Part shown: positions 1 to 5,774 of the stretch, piece after piece | Layout of the letters: the number at the start of each line of letters is the position of its first letter | Numbering within the stretch: position 1 is the first letter of the stretch | Assembly (NCBI GenBank): GCA_905200435.1 | Contig: CAJKKJ010000040.1 | Span: 1 to 7,095 of the forward strand | Direction: 5' to 3' | Length of the DNA stretch: 7,095 nt | Origin: an uncultured Bacillota bacterium | Lineage (GTDB): Bacteria > Bacillota_I > Bacilli_A > RF39 > UBA660 | The notes under the pieces: model-generated | What the model was told of the DNA's origin: nothing | The model's database searches: none | The model's input: the letters and a program-made list of their open reading frames with translations, nothing else | Translations under genes and position numbers: made by a program

Positions 1-312
1 GAGCACTATGTTATTTACTATTTGATTGTATATTTTATATCTTTTATATAATATTTCCTTTGGATCTATTTCTTGAATATTTTTTTCTATTTTTTTTAAG
101 CCTGTATGTAATGTATCTATTATACCTGCTATATATATTGTTGTTTGAGAAATTACAGCACTTGTTTTAGATATACTAGTTGGTATATGTGTTGATAATT
201 TAAATGTTGTATATAGACCAAATATATTTATATTTATAAATGTTAGTTTTATAAAATTTTCTTTCATAAATTTTTCTTTATGATAATCTCTTAAATCATT
301 ATATTTTTTCAT
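1..312 (-). CDS. Hypothetical protein, N-terminal 104 residues (C-terminus outside window)
   Basis: An open frame without stops runs leftward from an ATG at 312 to the window edge. The protein starts MKKYNDLRDYHKEKFMKENF and is rich in Lys, Ile, Thr and Asn. After a basic, polar N-terminus there is a moderately hydrophobic stretch (about residues 20-32) and another around residues 50-64, followed by a charged Lys/Glu-rich part. I do not recognise the family. Support for a real gene comes from a weak GGTGA-type ribosome site just upstream and from a very good promoter with correct spacing at 330-358. It is divergent from ppaC, so the 111-base gap carries promoters for both. A membrane-associated role is possible, but the hydrophobic stretches are too weak to call transmembrane helices. 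Confidence 0.7.
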   Translation of the reverse strand, partial: MKKYNDLRDYHKEKFMKENFIKLTFININIFGLYTTFKLSTHIPTSISKTSAVISQTTIYIAGIIDTLHTGLKKIEKNIQEIDPKEILYKRYKIYNQIVNNIVL

Positions 313-329
313 AAAATCACCGCATAGTT

Positions 330-358
330 ATTATACATTTGTAAAATTTGAATGTAAA
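330..358 (-). promoter_or_regulatory. Sigma-A-type promoter of the leftward partial gene
   Basis: Read on the minus strand there is a TTTACA -35 (353-358), exactly 17 bases, then a perfect TATAAT -10 (330-335). The start codon of the leftward gene follows about 18 bases beyond the -10, so the leader is very short. Confidence 0.75.
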
Positions 359-370
359 GGGAAAAAAATA

Positions 371-399
371 TTTATTTTCATTTTTTTATGTGCTATAAT
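371..399 (+). promoter_or_regulatory. Extended -10 promoter of ppaC
   Basis: A perfect TATAAT at 394-399 is preceded by TGC (391-393), giving an extended -10. The hexamer 17 bases upstream (371-376, TTTATT) is a poor -35, which is tolerable with an extended -10. The ppaC ribosome site begins about 11 bases after the -10, so the transcript leader is short. Confidence 0.65.
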
Positions 400-423
400 C
401 TTAATGTATAGGAGAGTGAAAAA

Positions 424-2037
424 GTGGATAAGATATATGTTTTTGGGCATAAAAAACCTGATACTGATTCTGTTACATCAGCAATTGCTTATGCAAAATT
501 AAAAAATATGTTGGGATATAAATGTGAACCTAGAGTTCTTGGAGATATTAATAATGAAACTAAGTATGTTTTAAAGCATTTTAAGGTTGCTTTACCAAAG
601 TATTTAAATGATGTTAAAGTTCAAATTAAGGATTTAAATTATCGTAAAGGATGTTTTATAGAGTCTAATGAATCGATATATAATGCATACAAATATATGA
701 TGGGTAGATTTATTAGTTCAGTTCCTATTTCAATAAATGGATATTTTGATGGAGTTTTATCCATGAAAGATATAACAACAGATTATATAACTTCCAAAAA
801 TAAAAAATTGAATTCAACATATCATCATACTCTTGAAGTATTGAATGGTACTGAAATTTTAAAATTTAATGATAATTTTTCTTATGATTTAATCGCACCT
901 TTTAAAGTAAGTGAAACTTTTTTGAAAGAAACAAAAATGGATTCTAATACTTGCCTTATTGTTGGTGATAGACCAAATATTATTGAAAATGCAATTAACA
1001 ATCGTATTGGCTTAATTATTTTAATTGACAATTTTGAACTTAAAAAGTCTTTGATTGATTTAGCTAAAAAGAATAGGATTAATCTTATTAAGACTGAAAA
1101 AAACTATTTTGATGTTATTAAATTAATTAGTTTTGCCAATACTATTAATACTGTTTCGTATGAAAAAAATATTGTTTGTTTTAAGGAAGAAATGACTGTT
1201 GATGATGCTTTAGACCAACTTAAAATTAATCATCATAATTATTACCCTATTGTTGATGAAGAAAACAAATGTTTAGGTTTATTAAAGGTATCCGATTTAG
1301 ACGAAAAAACGCCTAAAAAAGTAATTCTTGTTGATCATAACGAAGAATCACAGAGTGTTGATGGACTTAATGAAGCTGAGATTATTGAAATAATTGATCA
1401 TCATAAAATTGGTACTATTGGTACTGATAGACCTATTAATTTTAGAAATATGACCGTTGGAAGTACTAACACAATTATTTATGCACTATATAAGGAACAT
1501 AATGCTCAAATTGATAAGGATATTGCTGGTATTATGGCTTCTGGTATCATTTCTGATACGTTGTTATTAAAATCCCCTACTACTACTCCACTTGATGTTA
1601 AGGCATTAAATGAACTATCTGTTATCGCGAATGTCGATTATGAAGCATTTGGTTTAAAAATGTTTAAGAATGGTTCAATATTTTCTGGCAAAACAAAAGA
1701 AGAAATATTCTTCCAAGATTTCAAATCATTTGATATTGATGATAAGAAAGTTGGTGTCAGTCAAGTACTTACTACTGACATTGATACATTCTTGAATCAA
1801 AAGAAGGAATATATTGCTTTAATTGAGGATATCTGTGAGGATAAGAATTATAATGTTCTTGCAATGTTTGTTACTGATATAATTGGAGAATGTTCGTATA
1901 TTTTTTACAATAAATTATCTCAAAATATTTTTGATTATTGTTTTGGAGATTGTTTTGAAGGCAAAAAACTTGATGGTTTTGTTTCTAGGAAGAAACAGAT
2001 TATTCCATTGATAATGAAAGCACTAGGACATAGATAA
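424..2037 (+). CDS. ppaC: Manganese-dependent (family II) inorganic pyrophosphatase with regulatory CBS and DRTGG domains
   Basis: This cytoplasmic enzyme hydrolyses pyrophosphate to two phosphates, pulling biosynthetic reactions forward. At 537 residues it is full length for the CBS-containing subclass. The DHH catalytic domain begins with GHKKPDTDSV (residues 8-17), giving metal ligands His9, Asp13 and Asp15. It is then interrupted by an insert: CBS 1 (about 60-120), a DRTGG-like domain (about 122-240) and CBS 2 (about 249-295). DHH resumes with VDHNE (Asp304), DHH (325-327) and SGIISDT (Asp378). The C-terminal DHHA2 domain ends with the substrate-binding SRKKQ motif (521-525). In characterised CBS-DRTGG enzymes, AMP/ADP inhibit and Ap4A activates through the insert; the same control is inferred here. 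The start is GTG at 424, chosen because an AGGAG site lies 9 bases upstream and the motif is N-terminal. The family's usual Asn in the GHxNPDTDS motif is Lys11 here. The gene is monocistronic, closed by a terminator. Confidence 0.96.
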   Translation: MDKIYVFGHKKPDTDSVTSAIAYAKLKNMLGYKCEPRVLGDINNETKYVLKHFKVALPKYLNDVKVQIKDLNYRKGCFIESNESIYNAYKYMMGRFISSVPISINGYFDGVLSMKDITTDYITSKNKKLNSTYHHTLEVLNGTEILKFNDNFSYDLIAPFKVSETFLKETKMDSNTCLIVGDRPNIIENAINNRIGLIILIDNFELKKSLIDLAKKNRINLIKTEKNYFDVIKLISFANTINTVSYEKNIVCFKEEMTVDDALDQLKINHHNYYPIVDEENKCLGLLKVSDLDEKTPKKVILVDHNEESQSVDGLNEAEIIEIIDHHKIGTIGTDRPINFRNMTVGSTNTIIYALYKEHNAQIDKDIAGIMASGIISDTLLLKSPTTTPLDVKALNELSVIANVDYEAFGLKMFKNGSIFSGKTKEEIFFQDFKSFDIDDKKVGVSQVLTTDIDTFLNQKKEYIALIEDICEDKNYNVLAMFVTDIIGECSYIFYNKLSQNIFDYCFGDCFEGKKLDGFVSRKKQIIPLIMKALGHR

Positions 2038-2069
2038 AAGCTACTAGATATCATCTAATAGCTTTTTTT
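2036..2069 (+). terminator. Rho-independent terminator of ppaC
   Basis: A 14-base stem (2036-2049 with 2053-2066, one C-A mismatch) closes a 3-base loop and runs into seven T residues (2063-2069). It starts inside the ppaC stop codon. Confidence 0.9.
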
Positions 2070-2140
2070 GTGTAATTATTTAAATTTACGTTATTTTGAA
2101 TTGTATATTCAATTAAATCCTTATATGATAATGTTTGAAT

Positions 2141-2165
2141 AAAAAAAACTAGATATTTTATCTAG
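2141..2165 (-). terminator. Rho-independent terminator of the tRNA genes
   Basis: On the minus strand a perfect 7-base stem CTAGATA/TATCTAG (2165-2159 with 2155-2149) with a 3-base loop is followed by eight T residues (2148-2141). It lies 11 bases beyond the 3' end of tRNA-Met and so ends tRNA transcription toward ppaC. Confidence 0.85.
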
Positions 2166-2176
2166 ATATATTTTAA

Positions 2177-2253
2177 TGGTAGCGAGAGAGGGATTCGAAC
2201 CCCCGACATCACGGGTATGAACCGTGTGTTCTAGCCAACTGAACTATCTCGCC
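2177..2253 (-). tRNA. tRNA-Met (CAT), elongator type
   Basis: A 77-base cloverleaf with encoded CCA (2177-2179). Acceptor GGCGAGA pairs with TCTCGCT (first pair G-U). The D stem is GTTC/GAAC, the anticodon stem CACGG/CCGTG with loop TTCATAC, and the T arm carries TTCGAAT. The anticodon CAT is at 2217-2219. The paired first position, and an anticodon stem lacking the three G-C pairs of initiators, argue for elongator tRNA-Met; it closely resembles the Bacillus elongator form. A tRNA-Ile with modified CAT is the less likely alternative. Confidence 0.95.
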
Positions 2254-2271
2254 ATGAAAGTAAGCAATATT

Positions 2272-2300
2272 AATATATCATATATTAATATAAATTACAA
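2272..2300 (-). promoter_or_regulatory. Probable promoter of tRNA-Met
   Basis: On the minus strand a TTGTAA -35 (2295-2300), 17 bases and TATATT -10 (2272-2277) preceded by TGA, the same layout as the promoter before tRNA-Glu. Transcription would start about a dozen bases before the mature tRNA 5' end. The -10 sits inside a perfect 11-base inverted repeat (2267-2277 with 2281-2291). Confidence 0.6.
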
Positions 2301-2324
2301 TACTTTTTTATAAAAAAATAAATT

Positions 2325-2401
2325 TGGTAGCCTGTACGGGGTTCGAACCCGTGAATGTAACCTTGAGAGGGTTATGTGTTAACCAATTTCACCAACAGGC
2401 C
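2325..2401 (-). tRNA. tRNA-Glu (CTC)
   Basis: A 77-base cloverleaf with encoded CCA (2325-2327). Acceptor GGCCTGT pairs with ACAGGCT. The D stem is GTG/CAC, the anticodon stem TAACC/GGTTA with loop CTCTCAA, the variable loop has five bases, and the T stem ACGGG/CCCGT closes TTCGAAC. The anticodon CTC (2365-2367) reads GAG. The GGCC acceptor start and overall sequence resemble Firmicutes tRNA-Glu, which usually carries TTC; the C at the wobble position is the notable difference. Confidence 0.93.
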
Positions 2402-2428
2402 ATAATATCTCCTTTCAGAAGATATTAT
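2402..2428 (-). other. Leader hairpin directly before tRNA-Glu
   Basis: A perfect 9-base inverted repeat (2402-2410 with 2420-2428) with a 9-base loop fills the space between the promoter -10 and the first base of tRNA-Glu. The transcript leader would fold back immediately 5' of the RNase P cleavage site. No T tract follows, so it is not a terminator. Confidence 0.5.
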
Positions 2429-2429
2429 T

Positions 2430-2458
2430 ATTTTATCACTAAATATATTTTTTTACAA
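2430..2458 (-). promoter_or_regulatory. Promoter of the tRNA genes
   Basis: On the minus strand TTGTAA (2453-2458), 17 bases and TAAAAT (2430-2435) preceded by TGA, an extended -10. It lies between the 3' end of the VWA/metallopeptidase gene and tRNA-Glu. No convincing terminator separates it from the operon upstream, so read-through into the tRNAs is also possible. Confidence 0.7.
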
Positions 2459-2489
2459 TACTTCATCTTAAATTTATGAATTTTTAATA

Positions 2490-3743
2490 TTACCTACTTT
2501 TTTTGTATGTTTTATTAATTTTACATGAGTATAATTGATTTAACTTTTCTTCACTTATTTGAATTACTTTACCGCCTTTGGGATTAACTAGTCTATTACC
2601 GAATACTATCCATATTACGTCAAGCTCTATGTTTGGCACTTGAGCATATCCATCTGTAAAAATAATTTTGTTTTCTACTCTTCTTGAAAATGCTCCAACT
2701 GCTATATTAAAATCAGTTCCACCACCACCTTGAAATTTCATGTTTTCTATATCTTCTTTATTTCTTATTTCATTAAAACCATAAAATTTTGTATCAAAGC
2801 ATCCTACTTTTAACTTTGAATGTTCTAATATATTTTTACATTCTCTTAAAAAATTCTTTAATAGTTTTTCATTAATTGACCCACTTGTGTCTAATACTAT
2901 TTCGGTCTCTGACATTGGTTGTTCTTCTAAATTAGCACTTACAACTCCATCCTCGATTGTTGCATTCTTATACGACCAGTCTACATCATATGTGATAGCT
3001 TCTCTTAATACATATCTCCAATCAATTATTGGCTTTGATGTCCCTATATTTTCTATTTTTATGGTATTTTCATTTGTTTTATTTCCATAACTTATTATTT
3101 GTTCTGATAACATTTTTTTTAAATCTTCTAAGGCTTTTTTCTTTTCTTGTTTATTTTTATTAAAAGACTCTTTTTCTCCTATTTTTTCTGTTTCTTTTTG
3201 CTTTTTTTCTATTTCACTTTTTTTATCTGATATGTTTTTATTTGCTATTGTTTCATCCCACATATCATGTGTATCATGCCCTACATCTTGATTTTCATCA
3301 TTTTGATTATTACTGATTTCTGAATTGCCATTTTCACCTAAATTATTTGCTTGTTCTTTTAATAATTTTTCATATAGTTCTTCTGCGTTATAATTTATAG
3401 CATCTTCTATATCAACTGCATTTTCAACAATTTTTAAACCGTCTTTTTTTAAAAATGCATTAATTATAGCATCAGTAGCAATATTCCAAATTTTGTGGTT
3501 TTTATTTTTGCTTCTTATTATATGATTAAAAGCTATATGACATATTTCATGCGCGATTACAAATATTCTTTCTTTTTCGCTTATTTTTTCTAGAAAATCT
3601 GGATTATAGTAAACTATTTTACCATTTGTAGCTGCTGTTTGAATATTCCTATTTTCTACATATTTTACGTTTGCTGTTACACTTCCGAAGAATGGATATT
3701 TTACAAGCATTTTTCTTTTTATTGGTTCTATATCATATTTCAT
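2490..3743 (-). CDS. DUF2201/COG3864-type protein: metallopeptidase-like domain plus VWA-like domain
   Basis: The 417-residue protein has two recognisable parts joined by a charged linker. The N-terminal part (about 1-130) holds AHEICHIAFNH with His65, Glu66 and His69, the HExxH zinc-peptidase signature. WNIATD (86-91) offers a candidate third ligand, Asp91. Residues about 130-216 are Asn/Glu/Lys-rich and probably flexible or coiled. The C-terminal part (about 235-400) is VWA-like with an intact MIDAS: DTSGS (285-289), GGGGTD (339-344) and TDG (363-365). There is no signal peptide, so it is probably cytoplasmic. It is last in a three-gene operon, starting four bases after the gene before, with an AAAGG site inside that gene's end. 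Such proteins typically pair with MoxR ATPases, as here; the ATPase probably acts on this protein or through it. The peptidase activity and substrate are inferred or unknown. Confidence 0.88.
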   Translation of the reverse strand: MKYDIEPIKRKMLVKYPFFGSVTANVKYVENRNIQTAATNGKIVYYNPDFLEKISEKERIFVIAHEICHIAFNHIIRSKNKNHKIWNIATDAIINAFLKKDGLKIVENAVDIEDAINYNAEELYEKLLKEQANNLGENGNSEISNNQNDENQDVGHDTHDMWDETIANKNISDKKSEIEKKQKETEKIGEKESFNKNKQEKKKALEDLKKMLSEQIISYGNKTNENTIKIENIGTSKPIIDWRYVLREAITYDVDWSYKNATIEDGVVSANLEEQPMSETEIVLDTSGSINEKLLKNFLRECKNILEHSKLKVGCFDTKFYGFNEIRNKEDIENMKFQGGGGTDFNIAVGAFSRRVENKIIFTDGYAQVPNIELDVIWIVFGNRLVNPKGGKVIQISEEKLNQLYSCKINKTYKKSR

Positions 3744-3747
3744 ATTA

Positions 3748-4143
3748 TTACCTTTCTATATGTGCGACTAATGAATATATCTCTTCATTAATTGTGTTTT
3801 TATTTATTTTTTTTGCTGTAACTATTATTATAGTACTCTCGGGAAGCTTAAATGTAGATATTTGTCTATACTTTAGTAATTCAACAAATTTTAGTTGTTC
3901 TTTTTTAGAAATTTCATCTATTTTATCAATTACTAATATTGCTTGTTTACTTGAACTTGTTATTTGGGTTACCCAATTTGGGGGCAAAAATTCATCGTTT
4001 TCATAATGACCATTAAGTTCAGATATATTTACATTAGATGGCAATAAAATACTATTTGGAATATCTTTACCATTTAAAAAGTTTATTAATATAGGTGCTA
4101 CATTACTTTTGATATAGCTTTTTAATATTTCGTTTTGGTTCAT
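3748..4143 (-). CDS. Small degenerate AAA+ protein lacking a P-loop, partner of the MoxR ATPase
   Basis: The 131-residue protein can be lined up by eye with residues about 79-170 of the adjacent ATPase. ISELNGHY (40-47) matches ESLNGKSVY, LPPNWVTQI (53-61) matches IKPTWLKKL, AILVIDKIDEI (68-78) matches the Walker B strand, and STIIIVTA (103-110) matches the sensor 1 strand. There is no GxxxxGK[ST] anywhere. The Walker B Asp73 is followed by Lys74 where the ATPase has its catalytic Glu. It is therefore probably unable to bind or hydrolyse ATP and may act as a structural or regulatory subunit. Translation starts at ATG 4143 behind a perfect AAGGAGG (4152-4158, 8-base spacer) located inside the upstream gene, overlapping it by 41 bases; the VWA gene follows after four bases. 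It could instead be a decaying duplicate, but the intact frame and ribosome site argue for function. Confidence 0.82.
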   Translation of the reverse strand: MNQNEILKSYIKSNVAPILINFLNGKDIPNSILLPSNVNISELNGHYENDEFLPPNWVTQITSSSKQAILVIDKIDEISKKEQLKFVELLKYRQISTFKLPESTIIIVTAKKINKNTINEEIYSLVAHIER

Positions 4144-5227
4144 TTTTTAAACCTCCTTTTTTATTTGCTAGTCTTGTTTCAGCTACAATTTCCAGTTTTT
4201 CTTCATTACCACGTGACCATAATGAATCAAAGATAGCACATGGTTCTTCTCCTAATTTTAAAACAAAATTTCTTACAGTTAAATAGTTTTCTTCATCTAC
4301 TTGTGATAGCCCCATTACTGTTGCATATATTTCGGCCACATTTAATGCCTCTATATCTGTATCATCATAATCTCCATTTATTACATCATTTAATGTTATC
4401 ACTTTTTGATTACAAAAATTAACAAATTCTTTGGTTATTTCTTCACCAACTAATGCTCTTAACATTCTAGGATTTTTTGTTGTGTACAACATTTTTGAAG
4501 CCATTTCCCATTTTCTTGGATCGGCATTAGGTTTTTCACCATTATATTCACTTCTTAAAGCTTTTTCTTTTTTATAAGCTATATATGTGTATATTGCGGG
4601 ATGTATATTATTTTCACATGCCCACTCTAACCAATTTTCAACTGTCGTTTTTATATATACATGAGCGAATCTATTAAATAATGGTTCTGCTAATTTATTT
4701 GCTGCCAAACTATCTTTCATTTCATTACCAGCCGCTACTATTCTTGCATTATTTGGTAGTTGCCATATACCATTAACTTCTCTATCTAAAACTATATTAA
4801 ATGCTATTCCTTGAATACTTGGTAAAGCGTTTGTTATTTCATCAAAAAATACTATATGATATTTATCAGGATATTTTTCACATTTTTCTTCTAATTTTTT
4901 TAACCATGTTGGTTTAATATCTATCATTTCACCCGCTTTGGAGTTATAGACACTTTTGCCATTTAAACTTTCTGGTGTTGCATTGCGAAGATATATAATT
5001 ATACAGTCTGGATCTATTTGTTTTACTCTAGCACTTTTTCCTTCTGATGATTTGCCGTGCAAAAAAACTGCGATTCCACTTTCTACTGCACCTTTGATTA
5101 TTTCTTCTTCACTTATTTGTTTAAAACTTAAGCCGTATGGATTTACTTTTTTCATTTGTTTTTTAGATACATCTTGATTATTCATTTTAACTTCACTTCT
5201 TTTCATAAAATTCCATTTGTAGCTCAT
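4103..5227 (-). CDS. MoxR-type AAA+ ATPase
   Basis: An ATP-driven remodelling protein of the MoxR branch of AAA+ ATPases, first gene of the operon with the small AAA+-like protein and the VWA/metallopeptidase protein. In this 374-residue reading Walker A is GKSSEGKS (58-65), Walker B IVFFDE (125-130), sensor 1 Asn168 in AAGNE, and LFNRF (183-187) supplies the arginine finger Arg186. A helical lid follows (about 190-290) and then a C-terminal region without a recognised domain. All catalytic residues are present. MoxR proteins typically act with VWA proteins to activate or assemble a target; the target here is unknown. The start is uncertain: ATG 5227 gives MSYKWNF, but ATG 5206 and ATG 5185 (MNNQDVSKK) are in frame. 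The best upstream promoter would begin transcription near 5221, which favours a start at 5206 or 5185. The gene's end overlaps the next gene by 41 bases. Confidence 0.92.
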   Translation of the reverse strand: MSYKWNFMKRSEVKMNNQDVSKKQMKKVNPYGLSFKQISEEEIIKGAVESGIAVFLHGKSSEGKSARVKQIDPDCIIIYLRNATPESLNGKSVYNSKAGEMIDIKPTWLKKLEEKCEKYPDKYHIVFFDEITNALPSIQGIAFNIVLDREVNGIWQLPNNARIVAAGNEMKDSLAANKLAEPLFNRFAHVYIKTTVENWLEWACENNIHPAIYTYIAYKKEKALRSEYNGEKPNADPRKWEMASKMLYTTKNPRMLRALVGEEITKEFVNFCNQKVITLNDVINGDYDDTDIEALNVAEIYATVMGLSQVDEENYLTVRNFVLKLGEEPCAIFDSLWSRGNEEKLEIVAETRLANKKGGLKNEPKRNIKKLYQK

Positions 5228-5256
5228 ATATTATCATATTTTCCTTTATTTGTCAT
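5228..5256 (-). promoter_or_regulatory. Probable promoter of the MoxR-VWA operon
   Basis: On the minus strand ATGACA (5251-5256), 17 bases, then TAATAT (5228-5233) preceded by TGA, an extended -10 like those of the tRNA promoters. It begins right after the T tract of the upstream terminator. A second TATAAT (5274-5279, minus strand) lies in that terminator's loop but lacks a good -35. Confidence 0.5.
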
Positions 5257-5257
5257 C

Positions 5258-5289
5258 AAAAAAATCTCGCAATATTATACGGGATTTTT
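5258..5289 (-). terminator. Rho-independent terminator after the truncated DUF362 gene
   Basis: On the minus strand a 10-base stem (5289-5280 with 5269-5260, one C-A mismatch) encloses a 10-base loop and ends in a seven-T run (5264-5258). It lies 7 bases beyond the DUF362 stop codon and separates that gene from the MoxR operon. Confidence 0.82.
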
Positions 5290-5296
5290 AAATTAT

Positions 5297-5713
5297 TTAG
5301 TCTATATTTATAAGATCATATTCACAAGAACCAAAATTTAATTTATAACTTGCATCAATTATATGATTTCCATGTCTTGTTTCAATACGTTCAATTAGAT
5401 GATTCTTTCCAGGGTCATTACTATCCATAATGTCAACATTATAATATTTACTCCAGCCATGTTCTTCCATTAATTTTTCGTGTTTACTAGTTGTATTCCG
5501 TACACCATTATAAGCAGTATTGCATTCAACAACTGTACCATTAACTTTATCAATTGTATCTTTTAAAAATTCTGGTTTTAAATAGTTTTGATTACCAGCT
5601 TCTCCTGAGTGCAATTTAACTGCAACAGCTCCTTTTAAGCTTATACCTAGTTTTTCATAAATCTTAATTAATGAATCACTAGGTATTTCTTTTGTAAAAT
5701 ATACTTCTGTCAT
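5297..5713 (-). CDS. Truncated DUF362-type protein (N-terminal part only)
   Basis: The 138-residue protein begins MTEVYFTKEI and carries the N-terminal features of DUF362 proteins: GAVAVKLHSGEAG (28-40), then a Lys-Val-Asn-Gly-Thr-Val-Val-Glu-Cys-Asn-Thr-Ala-Tyr segment and VDIMDSND. Family members are normally about twice as long or more, with a conserved His-Phe-Lys-Gly-His region and often a C-terminal 4Fe-4S ferredoxin part. Here the frame stops after YDLINID, just where that region would begin, and the terminator follows within a few bases, so the missing half is not nearby in another frame. It may be a naturally short form or the remains of a truncated gene. ATG 5713 has an AGAGG site (5720-5724) six bases upstream. 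The activity of DUF362 proteins is unknown to me; no iron-sulfur cysteine cluster is visible here. Confidence 0.75.
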   Translation of the reverse strand: MTEVYFTKEIPSDSLIKIYEKLGISLKGAVAVKLHSGEAGNQNYLKPEFLKDTIDKVNGTVVECNTAYNGVRNTTSKHEKLMEEHGWSKYYNVDIMDSNDPGKNHLIERIETRHGNHIIDASYKLNFGSCEYDLINID

Positions 5714-5730
5714 TTTTTACCTCTTTTTTT

Positions 5731-5760
5731 ATTATATACCAAAGAAGAAATAGATATCAA
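5731..5760 (-). promoter_or_regulatory. Possible promoter of the truncated DUF362 gene
   Basis: On the minus strand TTGATA (5755-5760), 18 bases and a perfect TATAAT (5731-5736). The predicted start site is only about 11 bases before the ATG, leaving just enough room for the AGAGG site. The -35 falls in the loop region of the hairpin at 5741-5774. Confidence 0.5.
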
Positions 5761-5774
5761 TCTACTTCTTCTTT
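5741..5774 (-). other. Strong hairpin at the end of the kinase-like gene
   Basis: A 15-base stem (5741-5755 with 5760-5774, one G-U pair in the minus-strand transcript) with a 4-base loop. It includes the kinase-like gene's stop codon (5762-5764). In the minus-strand transcript the 3' arm is U-rich (TTTCTTCTTT) but no clean U tract follows, so it may be an atypical terminator or an mRNA 3'-end stabiliser. Confidence 0.6.

Noticed and set aside
2387..2418. Possible tiny frame with AGGAG and ATG starting at the tRNA-Glu 5' end
   Set aside because: The ATG overlaps the first bases of the tRNA and gives only four codons before TGA; the Shine-Dalgarno match is most likely chance within the leader hairpin.
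2402..2489. Searched for a terminator after the VWA/metallopeptidase gene
   Set aside because: Only a weak 5-base AT stem is visible just beyond the stop codon, without a T tract on the correct strand. The strong repeat at 2402-2428 abuts the tRNA and is not a terminator.
2887..3090. Rightward 67-codon frame
   Set aside because: Antisense to the VWA domain including the MIDAS codons; no ribosome site or promoter.
3671..4006. Rightward 111-codon hydrophobic frame
   Set aside because: It lies antisense to the degenerate AAA+ gene and the start of the VWA gene, both of which have clear motifs. Hydrophobic antisense frames are expected opposite Lys/Glu/Asn-rich AT-rich genes.
4240..5177. Rightward short frames at 4240-4422 and 4956-5177
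   Set aside because: Both are antisense shadows of the MoxR ATPase gene, over its lid region and its Walker A region respectively, with no start signals.
5156..5341. Rightward 61-codon frame across the MoxR promoter region
   Set aside because: It overlaps the operon promoter, the terminator and two gene ends on the other strand; low-complexity hydrophobic composition and no ribosome site.
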